A DNA stretch of 64,000 bases. Origin: Muscardinus avellanarius. Lineage: Eukaryota > Chordata > Mammalia > Rodentia > Gliridae. Every line of letters begins with the position of its first letter. Positions within the stretch are counted from its first letter, which is position 1. Positions 35,653-47,661 of this stretch are shown piece by piece. The translations under genes were made by a program, and so were the position numbers. The stretch covers positions 22,416,845 through 22,480,844 of the forward strand of contig OY726573.1 of assembly GCA_963383645.1 (NCBI GenBank), given 5' to 3'. The notes beneath the pieces are model-generated. The model saw only the letters and a program-made list of their open reading frames with translations, made no database searches and was not told the origin of the DNA.

Positions 35653-37726
35653 TACTGGGGATGGAACCCAGGGGCATTTTACTTCCCAGCTACAGCCCCA
35701 GCCCTATTTTTTATCCTTTATTTTGAAACAGGGTTTCACTAAGTAGCTGAGGCTGGCCGTGAACTGCGATCCTCCTGTCTGCCTCCCAAATGCTGGGATT
35801 ACAAGCGTGCACCACCACACCCAGCTCCAGCTTATTTTTTATTTTGAAACAGGGTGTCACTAATTTGCTGAGGCTGGTCTCAAACCTGCAGTTCTCCTGT
35901 TTCAGCCTCCCAAGCACTGGGATTACAGGCATGCACTGCCATACCTGGCTGAAAGAAGGCTTTTGAGGGGCCCTGAGTAGGACGGTCTAGTTTCTCTGCC
36001 ACTCGGTTCTGTCCACTCACCCCTCCAGGCATCTGTAGTCTGTTACCTCCTGGGTTTGGTGCCAGGTGTAAGGCCCTGCTTGCACCTAAACTTCTCTGCT
36101 GAGAAATAGCTGTTTGAGTCCCTGAGCACCCGAGCGGGAGGAGGTGGCAGGGTCCCCACTGCGGGGCCAGGCCTGCCCTCCCTCCAGGCCTTCTGTCTTG
36201 CCTCTCTTAGGTGTGAAGACCCCTGCCCAACTGGCACCTTTGGGGAGGGCTGCAGCTCTACATGCCCCATCTGCATTCAAGGGGCCTGTGACGCCGTGAC
36301 AGGGGAATGTGTCTGCAGTGCTGGCTACTGGGGCACCAGGTGAGGACAGGCCCTAGGGCAGGAGAGTGCCAGGGCTCAGGTCACGTCTCTGTTATACTTC
36401 TAACTTCCCCTTCTGACCCATCCCATCTCCCGGAAACCTACCTATTCTCATAAGAAGTTAGTTCTCAGTCAGACAATGCCTAATCTAAACAGACTGAAAA
36501 AAGAAAAGCTAGGCATGGTGGCACACTCCTATAATCCCAGTACTTGGGAGGCTGAGACAGGAGAATCAAAGGTTTGAGGCCAGCCTCAGCAATTTACCAA
36601 GACCTCATTTCAAAATAAAAAATTAAAAGGAGGAAGGCTGGTGGTGCACACTTGTAATCCCAGCATTTGGGAGGCTGAGGATCGCAGTTCGAGGACAGCC
36701 TCAGCTACTTAGTGAGGACCTTTGCAACTCAGTGAGACTCTGTTTCAAAATAAAGAATAAAAAATGGGGCTGGGGTGTAGCTCAGAAGTAGAATGCTCCT
36801 GGGTTCCATCCCCAGTACCACAAAAATTAAAATTAAAAAAATTAAAAATAAATAAAAAGAGTCGGGTGTGGTGGCGCACACTTGTAATCCCAGCATTGGG
36901 GAGGCTGAGGCAAAAGGATCGCAGTTTGAAAACAGCCTCAGCTCCTACTTAGGGAGGCCCTTTGCAACTCAGTGAAACCCTGTTTCAAAATAAAGAATAA
37001 AAAATAGGGCTGGAGTCGGGCATGGTGGCACATGCTTGTAATCCTACCATTCGGGAGGCTGAGACCAGAGGATCACAGTTCACGGATAGCCTCAGCTACT
37101 GAGTGAGGCCCTCCGCAACTCAGTGAGACCCTGTTTCAAAATAAAGAATAAAAAATTGGGTAGGGGTTGTAGCTTGGAGGTCAAATGCCTCTGAGTTCCA
37201 TCCCCAGACCTGCCCCCCTCAAAAAAATAAAAAAAAATAGGGCTGGAAGTGTTGCTTAGAGGTAGAATGCCCCTGGGTTTTGCCCTAGTACCATAATAAA
37301 TAAATAAATAAATAAATAAATAAATAGGAGCCAGGAGTGTCGCTTAGAGGTTGAATGCCCCTGGGTTTCACCCCTAGTACCATAATAAATAAATAGGAGC
37401 TGGGCGTGGTGGCTAATGCTTGTAATCTCAGCATTTGGGAGGCTGAGACCAGAGGATCACGGTTCACGGACAGCCTCAGCTACTTAGTGAGGCCCTCTGC
37501 AACTCAGTGAGACCTGGTTTCAAAATAAAGAATAAGCCGGGCGTGGTGGCGCACGCTTGTAATCCCCGCGCTTGGGAGGCAGAGACAGGAGGATTGTGCA
37601 GGTTCAAAGCCAGCTGCGTGCGCTGGCTTAGGAGACCCTGTTTCCAAAATGAAAATGTAAAAATAGGTCTGGGAGTGTAGCCCGGAGGTAGAAGGGCTTC
37701 CAGGAACCCCAGTACCACCAAAAATA

Positions 37727-37786
<60 letters not shown>

Positions 37787-38409
37787 AGAAAAAAAAATAG
37801 GGCTGGGGCCGGGCGTGGTGGCGCAAGCTTGTAATCCCCATGCTTGGGAGGCAGAGAGGATAGCACTGGTTCGAAGCGAGCCTCACTGGCTTAAGAGACC
37901 CTGTTTCCAAAAAAAATATATAAAATAGGTCTGGGATTGTAGCCCGGAGGTAGAAGGATTTCCAGGAACCCCAGTACCACACACAAAAAAAGGGCTGGGG
38001 GTGCAGCTTGGAGGTAGAATGTCCCTGGGTTCCATCCTTAGTACTGTGGAAAAAAAAAAAAAAAGGACTGCAGGGCGTGGTGGTGCATGCTTATAATCCC
38101 ACTACTACTTGGGAGGCTGAGACAGGAGGATCTCGGTTTGCAGGTAGCCTTAGCCACTTAGACCCTCCCCAACTTAGTGAGACCCTGTTTCAAAATAAAG
38201 GATTAAAGAAAAATGGGGCTTGGGGTGTAGTTCAGATGTAGAATGCCCCTGGGTTCCATCCATAGTACTGCCAAAAAAAAAAAAAAAAAAAAAGCAATAA
38301 TAAATAAATAAGTAGGACTGAGGATATAGCTTGGAAGTAGTGGAATGCCCCTGGCTTCAATCTCCAGTCCTGTGCCCCACACACACGCGCACATGCTCAC
38401 GCACGCATG

Positions 38410-38443
<34 letters not shown>

Positions 38444-41400
38444 GAGTTCCTTGATTAATCAATTAAGAAATTAAAGAACTGGCTTCCTCTCCAGGTGGAG
38501 ACTTAGAAGCAGCCTCCGACTCCAGTCATTTCGCTGAGGTCTGTGGGTAGTGAGCAGTCAAGTGTCTTCAGTCAGGTTTCCCACCTACAGGGCGGTATGT
38601 AGCACCAGAGGAAAGAGACCATTTCATTTTATTATTTATTTTTTATTTTTTTATTTGTTGCGGTACTGGGAATGGAACCAGGGGCATTCTACCTCCAAGC
38701 TACACCCCAGCCCTATTTTTATATTCCTTATTTTGAAACAGGGTCTCACTGAGTTGCAAAGGGCCTCACTAAATAGCTGAGGCTATCTGTGAACCGTGAT
38801 CCTCCTGTCTTAGCCTTCCAAATGTGGGGATTACAAGTGTGTGCCACCATGCCCAGCTTTATTTCATTTTTGTGTATAGTACTGGGGATTGAACCCAGGG
38901 GCATTCTACCCCTGAGCTCCACCCCAGCCTTTTCTATTTTATTAATTAATTAATTTGTATGTGAGAGTGCTAGGGATAGGACCAGGGTGTTCTACCTCTG
39001 GACTATATATACCCCTGGCCGTATTTTATTCCTTTTGTGGTCCTGGGGAACCTGTGGTCTTTTTGTGGAACCTGGGGCCATTCTATCTCTAAGCCATATC
39101 CCCAGCCCTATTTTATTTTAAATCAATTAATTTTTAATTAATTTTATTTTAATTAATTTTTAAATTAAATTTATATAATTTTTTGCGAGTCTGGGGATGG
39201 AATCCAGGGGTATTCTACTTCCAAGCAATACCCCCAGCCCTATTTTTTATTCTTTATTTTGAAACAGGGTCTCACTAAATTGCAGATGGCCTAAGTAGCT
39301 GAGGCTGTCTGCGAACAGCGATCCTCCTGTCTCAGCCTCCCGAATGCTGGGATTATAAGCGTGTACCACCATGCCCAGCCCTTTATCTTTATTTTGAAAT
39401 AAGGTCTCACTAGGTTGATAAAGAGTCTCACTACTTGCTGAGGCTGTCCTCGAACCTGTAATCTTCATGAGGCTGAGGCCTCTCAAGTATTAGGATTATG
39501 AGTGTGTACCCCCACACCGGGCCTATTTTATTTTTTATTTGGAAACAGAGTCTAAGTTGCTGAGAGCTTCACTAAGTTGCTGAGGCTGGCCTTGAACCTG
39601 TGATCCTCCTGTCTTAGCCTTCTGAGTGCTGGGGTTACAGAGTGCATCTCTAAGCTCATTTCCCAGTAGAGGAGAGCGAGGCCCCAAGAGTGAGGGCCAG
39701 GCCGGGCCTGGGTCAGACCCCACGTCCTGAGGGCCTCTCCCAGACACCCCTGGCGTCATGCTTATTTCACATGAGCGTTAGGTGGCTGAGGTATGACAAT
39801 GAGTCAGGGCCCACCAGAGGGCGGTACATTGGCAGCAAACAGCTGCACAGCCTCAGAGCTAAGGGCTTCCTCCAGACACTGCCATGCACCCTCACAGCGT
39901 GGCTTGGAGATCAGAGGAGTCCAGATGCTGAGGCATCCCCCGGGACATCTACCTGGCTGGGGTGGGGACAGTGCTCACGCAGCCTTCAGCCTCCCCTCCT
40001 TGTCACACCATAGCTGCAACAGTTCCTGCCCATCGGGCTTCCATGGACACAACTGCTCTACGCCCTGCCAGTGCCCAGATGGACTCTGCCACCCTGTGTC
40101 CGGGGCCTGCCCATGGGGTAAGCTGGAGGAAGCATGCAGAGGCCAGGGAACGTCTCTAAGGGCCCCACTTGCAAGGAAGGCTGGGCCCACTTCAGAGATA
40201 CTTCCTACTCCTGAAATCTATGGGTATTCTGGGGTCCCCTGAAGATATTGTCACATCTTGCACTTGCCCCCAGAGAAACCAGACTAGAGCCAGGAAACGA
40301 ACATGCGGGGCATTGAGTTGGGACAAGAATTTAGGAAATGGGCCCTGGACCACTGTGGGGGCAGGCCAGCAGAGAGGCCACCTGGGAGAGAGGGGCTTTT
40401 CACAAGTAGAAGGCTGGGGAGCAGGCAACGAGGAGCTAAAGAGGGGATGTGTGGGGAGCCACGAGCCCTGGAATCTCGCATCTCCTCCCCCCTCAGGCCA
40501 CCACAGCAAGAAGGCTGCCCTCACCATCGGCATCCTGGTACCGCTGCTGCTGCTCCTCCTGGGCCTCGCCTGCTGCGCCTACTGCTGCTGGGGCACCCGC
40601 TTGGACCCCAAGGACAGGTGAACACTGGCCAGACCCTCTGTTTCCTTACGGGGAAGGGGGCTGGTCTTGTCACATACTTAGGTCAGAGGTAGGGGAGGTG
40701 GTTGTCAGTGCCGTGGCTTGGAGGCAGGTCAGCCTGCCTTCCTCAGAAGCCTGGTGGTGCATGAGTAGGGGCACGGGGTGCAAATCTGTAGCAAGGGGCT
40801 GAGAGCTTGCTGGCAGGGACCCACAAGGAGAGTGGGACTCATAGTAACAGCAACTTAGCCCTGGGCAGGAAGAGAAAGAGACCAGGCCTCGAGTGCCCTA
40901 GAGGAGAGTGACATTAAAGTTGACAGAAAGCCGGGCGTGGTGGCGCACACTTGTAATCCCAGTACTTGGGAGGCCGAGACAGGAGGATCACAGGTTCATG
41001 ACCAGCCTCAGCTATTTAGTGAGGCCCTCCGCAACTTAGTGAAACCCTGTTTCAAGATAAAGAATAAAAAATAGGGCAGGGGGTGTAGCTCGGAGGTAGA
41101 ATGCCCCTGGGTCCCAGTACCAAAAAGAAAAAAAAATGTGGTCTCCTGAGGACAGGGGCAGGGGGAGCAGGCCAGTGGGGAGTACTGCTCTCAGGCTGCT
41201 GTCCTCTTCACAAAACCTCTTGGCCCTTGGAGGCGCACCACAGCATGGAGGCATGCACGGAGAATAGGAGGGCAGGAACATTACTGTCCTCGATTCAGAG
41301 AGGACGCTGAAGCCACGGTGACCCAGCTAGTCATGGCACGCACAAAGCCCCTGCCCAGCGTCCAGGACTCGCTGTCCAGTGCTCTCTTGTTAGTTTGTGT

Positions 41401-43434
41401 ACCAGTCCTTGAGCATGTCCTCTCACAGAGGAGCACATCCTGTCACCTACCCCGTGGCATACAGCCCGGGGACGGGGAAGAAGCCCCTCACAGGAAGACA
41501 GGACACGTGCAGAGGCTGCCAGAGGAAAGGCAATGAGCGGAGCGGTCTCATAGGGCCTGGGGGACAAGGGCAGGCCTCCTGGGGCTCAGCCAGGATGACA
41601 AGAACAAAGAGCTGCATTTTGGGAAACCCCTGCCAGGACCTGGTACTTCACTGGGTCTTTCAAAAAGCTCTGAAAGATAGGACTGTTGTCCCCATTTTAC
41701 AGATTAAGGAAACTGAGGCCCAGGTAGTGAAGCCTGGGCCAGCTTTCTACCCAGGTCTCTCTGATGCCAGAGCCCCTCGGCCTTCTGTAATTCACATCTT
41801 GGGCTTGATAGTTTAGATTTTATTCTACAGTCAATACAAAGCCATTGACATCAATGTAGCCACCCTGTCACACCCTGGCCAAGATGACAGAGGTCACCTT
41901 GGGACCTGCACACTGACCACACTTCCTACCCCACCCACTCAGGGTGGCGAGAGATGGGACTGCCTTGTCCAGGATGAAGGAGCAGGTCTGGGGAGCACTG
42001 AGCAGCCTGGGCTCTGCACTGCCCTGCGGCTCCCTCAGCAGCCACAAGCTCCCCTGGGTGACAGGTGAGTGGGCGCTGGGTGTTGGGGCCGGGAGAGGGC
42101 AAGGCTCCCCATCAGGCTCTGCGCCTGACCCAAGGCCCTTGCAGTGGCTCACCACGACCCGGAGGTCCCCTTCAACCACAGCTTCATCGAGCCGCCCTCC
42201 GCTGGCTGGGCCTCTGACGACTCCTTCTCTTCTGATCCTGAGTCTGGAGCGGAGGACGAGGGTCCTGCCTACTGTGTACCACCCCAAGAAGGTAGCCCCA
42301 AGCAGCCCTGCCCACCATAACCTACCTAGTGGTCACTCTTTGCCAGTTACTCTTCCTGCCTCAGTGGACACAATAAAGCACAAATAGCCTCCTTGTCCTC
42401 AGCAAGCTTATAGTCTGGTAGGCGGTAATCACACCTGTCACTTACAGGACAGAGTGATACCTGCCTTTGATGGGGGATATACTAGAAGAACCCAATCTAG
42501 CTGTGTCTGGGGTGATCAGGGTTGCAACAAACCTGTGCCAGGGAGAGCTGGCTTCAGTCTAGTCGAATTAGTAAGACTTAAGTAAAGCATCCTGTCTCTT
42601 CTGTCTCCTCTGCCAGGGATGGTTCCTGTGGCCCAAGCAGAGTCGCCAGAGGCCAGCCTGGCTGTAGGCCCCTTCTCTCCCCCAGAGGATGCCTCCACGC
42701 CATTCACCATCCCACGAACCTCCAGTCTAGCTCGGGCCAAGCGGCCTTCGGTCTCCTTTGCTGAAGGCACCAAGTTTGCATCACAGACTCGCCGAAGCTC
42801 AGGGGAGCTCTCCAGCCCTGTCCGAAAACCCAAGAGGCTCTCCCGTGGAGCTCCGCCGGGCCCTGAGAGCCAGGGAACCGAGGAGCCATCAAGCCCAGAG
42901 CAAGCGGGATCTGAAGAGGCACCCCCTGCTGCTGCCAGCCCCAGAAATCCTGCCACTGGCGGCCGCAGACTCCTGCTTGGTGGCAAGACGGTGGCTGAGC
43001 GTGTGGAAGCCATCAACAGCAGTGTCCAGGAGAGCTCAGGCCCTGTGGCCACAATCTACATGCTTGCAGGGACACCCCAGAGACCCGAGGGCCCTATCTG
43101 GTCTGTCTTCCACCGTTTGAGTAACTTCCAGAAAGGCCAGCCTGAGCCCAAGGTCAAGAGTGCCATCCCTAAGCCTCCGCGCCGAGCCATGGGCCAGAAG
43201 AAGGCTAGCCCTGGGCCAGACTGTGACCCTGCCATTCAGAGCCCTGACTCAGCTCCCAGTGCCAAGCTCCCTGGGACTGTGGAGTCCACAGGAACTAGGC
43301 CAGAGGAGCCAGTCTTTGGGAACAGCTTCCCAGAAAAGGACCCCCAGCAGCAGCCAGAAGAAGAAGGGCAAGTGGAGCCCCTGTATGAGAATTTTGTAGT
43401 CATGTCTGCACCCCAGGAGCCCCGAGGACTTTAA
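28498..43434 (+). CDS. SCARF1: SCARF1 (SREC-I), scavenger receptor class F member 1 (complete, 11 coding exons)
   Basis: Endothelial and myeloid type I membrane receptor for modified LDL, apoptotic cells and other ligands. Exons: 28498-28598, 28857-28918, 29122-29223, 30034-30559, 34968-35186, 36211-36339, 40014-40117, 40497-40617, 41943-42064, 42145-42291, 42617-43434. They total 2451 bases, 816 residues plus TAA; human has 830. Order: signal peptide (1-19, Leu-rich core), Cys-rich EGF-like repeats to about residue 410, transmembrane helix at about 421-443 followed by a Cys cluster (ACCAYCCW), then a long cytoplasmic tail. All junctions join in frame. Introns 4 and 6 have been enlarged by SINEs. 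The ligand statement is family knowledge, not visible here. Confidence 0.97.
29320..29400 (-). mobile_element. Possible MIR remnant, SCARF1 intron 3
   Basis: 'CTGAGGAAATCGAGGCCCAG' resembles the complement of the MIR core. The remainder of intron 3 (29224-30033) is unique sequence without recognised features. Confidence 0.4.
30680..34552. mobile_element. SINE and microsatellite filling of SCARF1 intron 4
   Basis: Sense copies at 30690-30830, 30840-30965, 31020-31075, 31450-31560 and 31563-31755. Antisense copies at 31878-32080, 32205-32385, 32440-32640 and 32640-32760. A converging pair (antisense 33035-33205, then a sense ID-like half 33210-33270) precedes sense copies at 33575-33770 and 33840-33950. 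Further antisense copies lie at 34130-34190, 34225-34400 and 34420-34550. (CA)n runs are at 30967-31012 and 31297-31356. 32770-33030 and 34560-34960 are unique; 34580-34960 has no recognised element. Confidence 0.78.
31297..31356. repeat. (CA)n microsatellite
   Basis: Thirty uninterrupted CA units, the longest dinucleotide tract in the window, at the end of an ID-like unit in SCARF1 intron 4. Confidence 0.95.
35340..35955 (-). mobile_element. Antisense SINEs in SCARF1 intron 5
   Basis: Three antisense copies (35345-35400 partial, 35425-35620, 35650-35825) and a fourth B1 half ending at about 35950. A (GT)n run is at 35622-35651 and an 11-G run at 35205-35215. Confidence 0.78.
36505..39640. 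mobile_element. SINE tract in SCARF1 intron 6
   Basis: About a dozen sense copies between 36510 and 38270, including two of the TTCCAGGAA subfamily (37537-37720 and 37808-37980). Antisense copies follow from 38655 to 39640. It contains (AAAT)n at 37295-37326, (GAAA)n at 37727-37790 and (CA)n at 38419-38442. 39640-40013 is unique and holds a CTCF-like site. Confidence 0.78.
37727..37790. repeat. (GAAA)n microsatellite
   Basis: About 15 GAAA units grown from the A-rich tail of the preceding sense SINE. Confidence 0.95.
39811..39824 (+). promoter_or_regulatory. Candidate CTCF site in SCARF1 intron 6
   Basis: CCACCAGAGGGCGG matches every position of the core CTCF consensus (CCASYAGRKGGCRS). It lies in unique sequence 190 bases upstream of exon 7. 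Binding is inferred from motif only. Confidence 0.5.
40925..41140 (+). mobile_element. Sense B1-dID SINE in SCARF1 intron 8
   Basis: A near full-length copy beginning GCCGGGCGTGGTGGCG at 40929, with the ID-like half at 41070-41115 and a short A-rich tail. The right-half B box is shortened ('CCCTGGGTCCCAGTACC'). Confidence 0.85.
41281..41810 (-). mobile_element. MIR remnants in SCARF1 intron 8
   Basis: 41665-41790 reads as antisense MIR: 'CCCCATTTTACAGATTAAG', then GAAACTGAGGCCCAGG and ACCCAGGTCTCTCTGATGCC. A weaker antisense piece is at 41290-41345. These are ancient mammalian SINEs. Confidence 0.75.
42372..42377 (+). terminator. SCARF1: Candidate intronic polyA signal in SCARF1 intron 10
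   Basis: AATAAA 81 bases after the weak exon 10 donor. Reading through that donor gives nine extra codons and TAA at 42318-42320, so this could end a short SCARF1 mRNA. Confidence 0.45.
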
Positions 43435-44060
43435 ATTTGGGGAGTGGGGAGATTTATGGATAGGGCAGTGTGCACCAGAACTGCTGACGGATCAGATTCA
43501 GCTTTTTTTTATGTGTGTGTGGTATGGGGATGGAACCCAGGGGCATTCTACATCCCCAGACCAATTTTACTTTTTGTTTGAAAACAGGGTCTCACTAAAT
43601 TGCTGAAAGCCTTCTTAAGTAGCTGAGGGTGGCCTTGAACTTGCAATCTTCCTGTCTCAGTCCCCAAATACTGGACTATAGGCGTGTACCACCATGCTTG
43701 CTTAGATTGTGCTTTTTGATAGGCAATGATCCCATGACCAGAACAGACGTGTCAGAGCCTCTGCCTGGAAAAGGCAAGGGCCGGAGGCCAGTTGGCTCGG
43801 GCTCTGGGCCCTCGCAGTGCTCTGGGAGTAGGTCAGGAAGTCTTGGGCAGAGACCCTGCGGGATAGGGTTGGAAAGGGGAAAAGAAAGCTGCAGGGACTT
43901 TCCCCCGGTGTCCTAGATTTTGCCTCGAAGGACTATTCTTCCCTTCATTTGCAAAACATTCTCTGAAATGAGAAACAACCTAAATGTTTGTTGATAAAAA
44001 ATTGACTGAACAAATATTTCTTAGGATAGGTTATTACAAAACCACTAAAAATCATGATGT
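43435..44060 (+). other. SCARF1 3' flank with SINE and unique sequence
   Basis: Sequence after the stop codon includes an antisense SINE (43520-43700) and unique sequence at 43710-43960. I find no clear canonical AATAAA here, so the SCARF1 cleavage site is not assigned. Confidence 0.5.
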
Positions 44061-44345
44061 GCAGCAGGCGTGGTAATTCTTGCTTATAATCCCAGTCCTT
44101 GGGAGGCTGAGACAGGAGGATCGCAAGTATGTGGCCAGCCTTAGCTGAGGTCCTCTGCAACTTGGTGAGACCCTGTTTCAAAATGAAGAATAAGAAATAG
44201 GGCTGGGAATGTAGGTTGGAGGTAGAATGTCCCTGGGTTCAATCCCCAGTACCGCACACATAAAAATCATTTTTGTGTAAAAATTTTTATTGTGGTAGAA
44301 TGCTCATACTATGCTAAATATGTGAGAAGTATTTCACAAATTAGG
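43965..44345 (+). mobile_element. Old L1 3' tail carrying a SINE with target duplication
   Basis: 'AACAACCTAAATGTTTGTTG' starts an L1 3'-UTR-like segment that resumes after 44270. A sense SINE (about 44056-44260) is inserted and flanked by a perfect 10-base duplication, TAAAAATCAT, at 44046-44055 and 44261-44270. Confidence 0.75.
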
Positions 44346-44379
44346 GACTATACTACAGTTCCATTGTTGGTCTTTTCCT

Positions 44380-45737
44380 TTCTTTTCTTTTTCTGGTGCT
44401 GGGATGGAAACAGCATCTTGCGTGAGGGCCACCACTGAGCTACATCCTCGACCCCATTGTCTTCTTTTTTCCTTTGTTGTAGCACTGGAACTGAACCCAG
44501 GTCTTTAGAAACAGGGTCTTGCTAAATTGCTGAGACTGGCCTCAAACTTGAGATCTTCCTGCCTCAGCTTGCTGAGTAGCACCTGCCTATCATTTTCTTT
44601 TTATAAAATATATTTCTTAGCTGGGTATGGAGGAGCAGGTCTGTAATCCCAGTACTTGGGAGGCTGAGAATCATAGCCTCAGCAATTTAGCAAGGTCCTC
44701 AGCAACCTAGAGAGACTGTTTCAAAATAAAATAGAACTGAGGGTATAGGTCAGAAGTAAAATACCCTTGAGTTCGGCCCTCAGTAACAAACACACACACA
44801 TTTATTTTTGCCTCAGGATATATATTTAGATTATATTTAATATATTTAGTGATTGTTTTATGAACTTGAACTTTTTTTTTTTTCCTTTGCGGGTCTGGGA
44901 ATGGAGCCTCAGGGCATTCCACCTCTGAGCTACACCTCCTGCCCTATCTTTCTTTCTTTCTTTTTTTGGTGGTACTGAGGATGAAACCCAGAGGCTTTCT
45001 ACCTCTGGGCTAGACTCCCAGACCTATTTTCTATTTTATTTGGAAACAGGGCCTAAGTAGCTGAGGCTGGCTTTGAACCTGTGTGATCCTCCTGTCTCAG
45101 CCTCCCAAGCGCGGGGATTACAAGCATGTGCCACCCGCCCATCCCCTGCCCTGCCCTGTTTTTTTTTATTTTGAAACAGGGTCTCACTAAGTTCCAGAGG
45201 GCCTCACTAAGTAGCTGAGGCTGTCTGCGAACCGCGATCCTCCGCCTCCTGAATGCTGGGATTACGGGTGTACACTACCACGCCAGATTTATGAAAGAAA
45301 CTATTTTGTTTTTTTACTTTTTTTTTTTTTTTTTTTGGTGGGTCTGGGGATGGAACCCAAGGGCATTCGACCTCCGAGCAACACACCCTGCCCTATTTTT
45401 TATTCTTTATTTTGAAACAGGGTCTCACTGAGTTGCAAAGAGCCTCTCACTAAGTAGCTGAGGCTGTCCGCGAACACGATCCTCCAGTCTCAGCCTCCCG
45501 AATGCTGGGATTACAAGTCTGTGCCACCACGCCCGGCTAGAAATAACTTTTAAAAAGGATGGCTGGATGTGGTGGCACATGCCTGTAATCTCAATACTTG
45601 GGAGGCCAAGACCAGAAGATTCCTGGCTCAAGGCTCACCTCTGCAACTTGGTTGAGACCTGTTTCAAAATAAAAAAGGGATGGTGGTGCAGCTCAGTGGT
45701 AGAGGGTCCCTGGGTTCCACCCCCATTACCACAAATA

Positions 45738-45780
<43 letters not shown>

Positions 45781-47362
45781 GTAGGGCTGGGAACCAGACA
45801 CAGTGGTGCATGAAAGCAACTTAGACACTGTTTCAAAAGAAAGAAGCTGGGCGTGGTGGTGCTCACCTATGATCCCAGGGGTGGTGCTCACCTATGATCC
45901 CAGTGCTCAGGAAGCTACTAGAGGATTGCAGGTTTGAGAACAGCCGCAGCAACTTAGCGAGACTCAGCAGACTAGTGAAATCATGTTTCTGCACGCTGTA
46001 ATCACAGCACTTGGGAGACTATGACAGGAGGATTGCAGGTTTGCAGCCAGCCTTAGCAACCTGTGAGGCCCTTCACAACTTAGTGAGACCCTGTTTCAAA
46101 ATAAAGAATAGAAAATAGGGTTGGGGGAAAAGCTCAGAGATAAACTGTCCTTGGGTTCAATCCTCAGGACCACACACACACACACAAAAAAAAAAATCTT
46201 ACGGAAAAAAGCATTGAATTGTATTTTTCTTTTGGAGATGAGATTGTAGTTGATATTTATTTTCTTAAACTTGTGTATAATTTGCAAATTTTCTACAGTA
46301 ACATCTTTTTTTTGTTTTCTCACTGGGCTGGATTTTTTAAAAAGAAATTATGAAAGGCAATTTGGTTCTTTATTAAAAATACAAAATAGTTGGGGGCAAA
46401 GGTATGCGCCTGTAGGCCCAATTACTTGGAAGGCTAAGGCATGAGGATTACTGGAGGCTATGAGTTTGAGCAACATAGCAAGACCTCCTCTCAAAAATAA
46501 AAAATAAGCAAGGCATGCCTTGCTTATTACATGCCTATAATTCTAGTACTGGGGAGGCTGACACAGGAGGATAGTAGGTTGGAGGACAGCCTCAGCAGCT
46601 TAGCAAGCTCCTGTTTCAAACTAAAAAAATAAAAAGGGCTGGGGGTATAGCTCAGAGGTAGAATGCCCCTGGGTTCCACCCTCAATACCACAAAAAAATA
46701 AATAAAAATAAAGGGCAAGTGGTGTGCAGTGGCACACACCTGTAATTTTAGTACTTCGAGGTTGAGACAGGAGGATTGCAGGTTCAATACCAGTGTGGGT
46801 TAAGTTAGGGAGGCCCTGTTTCAAAATAAAAAATAGAGCTGGGTGTGATGGTGCATGCTTATAATCCTAGTATTTGGGAAGCCAAACTACAGGTTTGAAA
46901 CCACTCTCGGCAATTTAAGGAGGCCTTTCACAACTTAGTGAAACCCTGTTTCCAAATAAGAAATAAAATCGGGCTGGGACTTGGAGGTAGAATGCTTCTG
47001 GATTCAATCCCGAGTACCAAAACAAAATCAAACATGTACAGACACCAAAAAATTAAATAAATAAGCCAGGTGTGATGATGCACACTTGTAATCCCAGCAT
47101 TCGGGAGGCTGAGACTGGAGGATCACAGTTCGCGGACAGCCTCAGCTACTTAGTGAGGCCCTCTGCAACTCAGTGAGTCCCTGTTTCAAAATAAAGAATA
47201 AAAAATTAGGGCAGGGGGTGTAGTTCGGAGGTCGAATGCCCCTGGGTTCCATCCCCAAACCTGCAAAAAAAAATAGGGCAGGTGGTGTAGCTCAGAGGTT
47301 GAATGCCCCTGGGTTCCATTCCCAGACCTGCAAAAAAAAAATAATAATAATAATAATAATAA

Positions 47363-47399
<37 letters not shown>

Positions 47400-47622
47400 G
47401 GCTGGAGAGGTATCTCGGTGGTAGTGTGCTCCTGGGTTCAATCCTCAGTAACAAAAAGTAAAAAATAAAGCTGAGCATGGTGGCGCACTCTTGTAATCCC
47501 AGGATTTTGAAGGCTTAGTGAGGCGCTTTGCAACTCAGACCGTTTCAAAATAAAGAATAAAAATATAGGGCTGGGGGTGTAGCTCAGAAGTAGAATGCCC
47601 CTGGGTTCCATCCCCAGTACCA

Positions 47623-47661
<39 letters not shown>

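Larger units (their letters stand above)
30034..36339 (+). other. SCARF1: SCARF1 exons 4-6: EGF-like repeat array
   Basis: Exon 4 (30034-30559) alone encodes about 175 residues with four to five tandem EGF-like repeats of the form C-x-C-x-GWWG-x-C (CQCEPGWWGRRC, CLCQPGWWGSQC). Exons 5 and 6 add CESCEPGWNGTQC, CQRCDPGWLGPRC and CVCSAGYWGTSC. This array is the lipoprotein-binding ectodomain in the family. A possible N-glycosylation site is NGT at the end of the exon 5 repeat. Confidence 0.93.
40497..43434 (+). other. SCARF1: SCARF1 exons 8-11: transmembrane helix and cytoplasmic tail
   Basis: Exon 8 carries the Leu-rich membrane span. Exons 9 and 10 include the conserved HHDPEVPFNHSFIEPPSAGW segment. 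Exon 11 (818 bases) encodes a Ser/Pro-rich tail with basic patches (RKPKRLSRG), SSGELSSP-like phospho-motifs, and a C-terminal YEN motif close to the end. The exon 10 donor (GTAGCC) is weak. Confidence 0.9.

Noticed and set aside
37727..37790. Regular short repeats as a possible CRISPR array
   Set aside because: Simple tetranucleotide repeat in a mammalian intron with no spacers.
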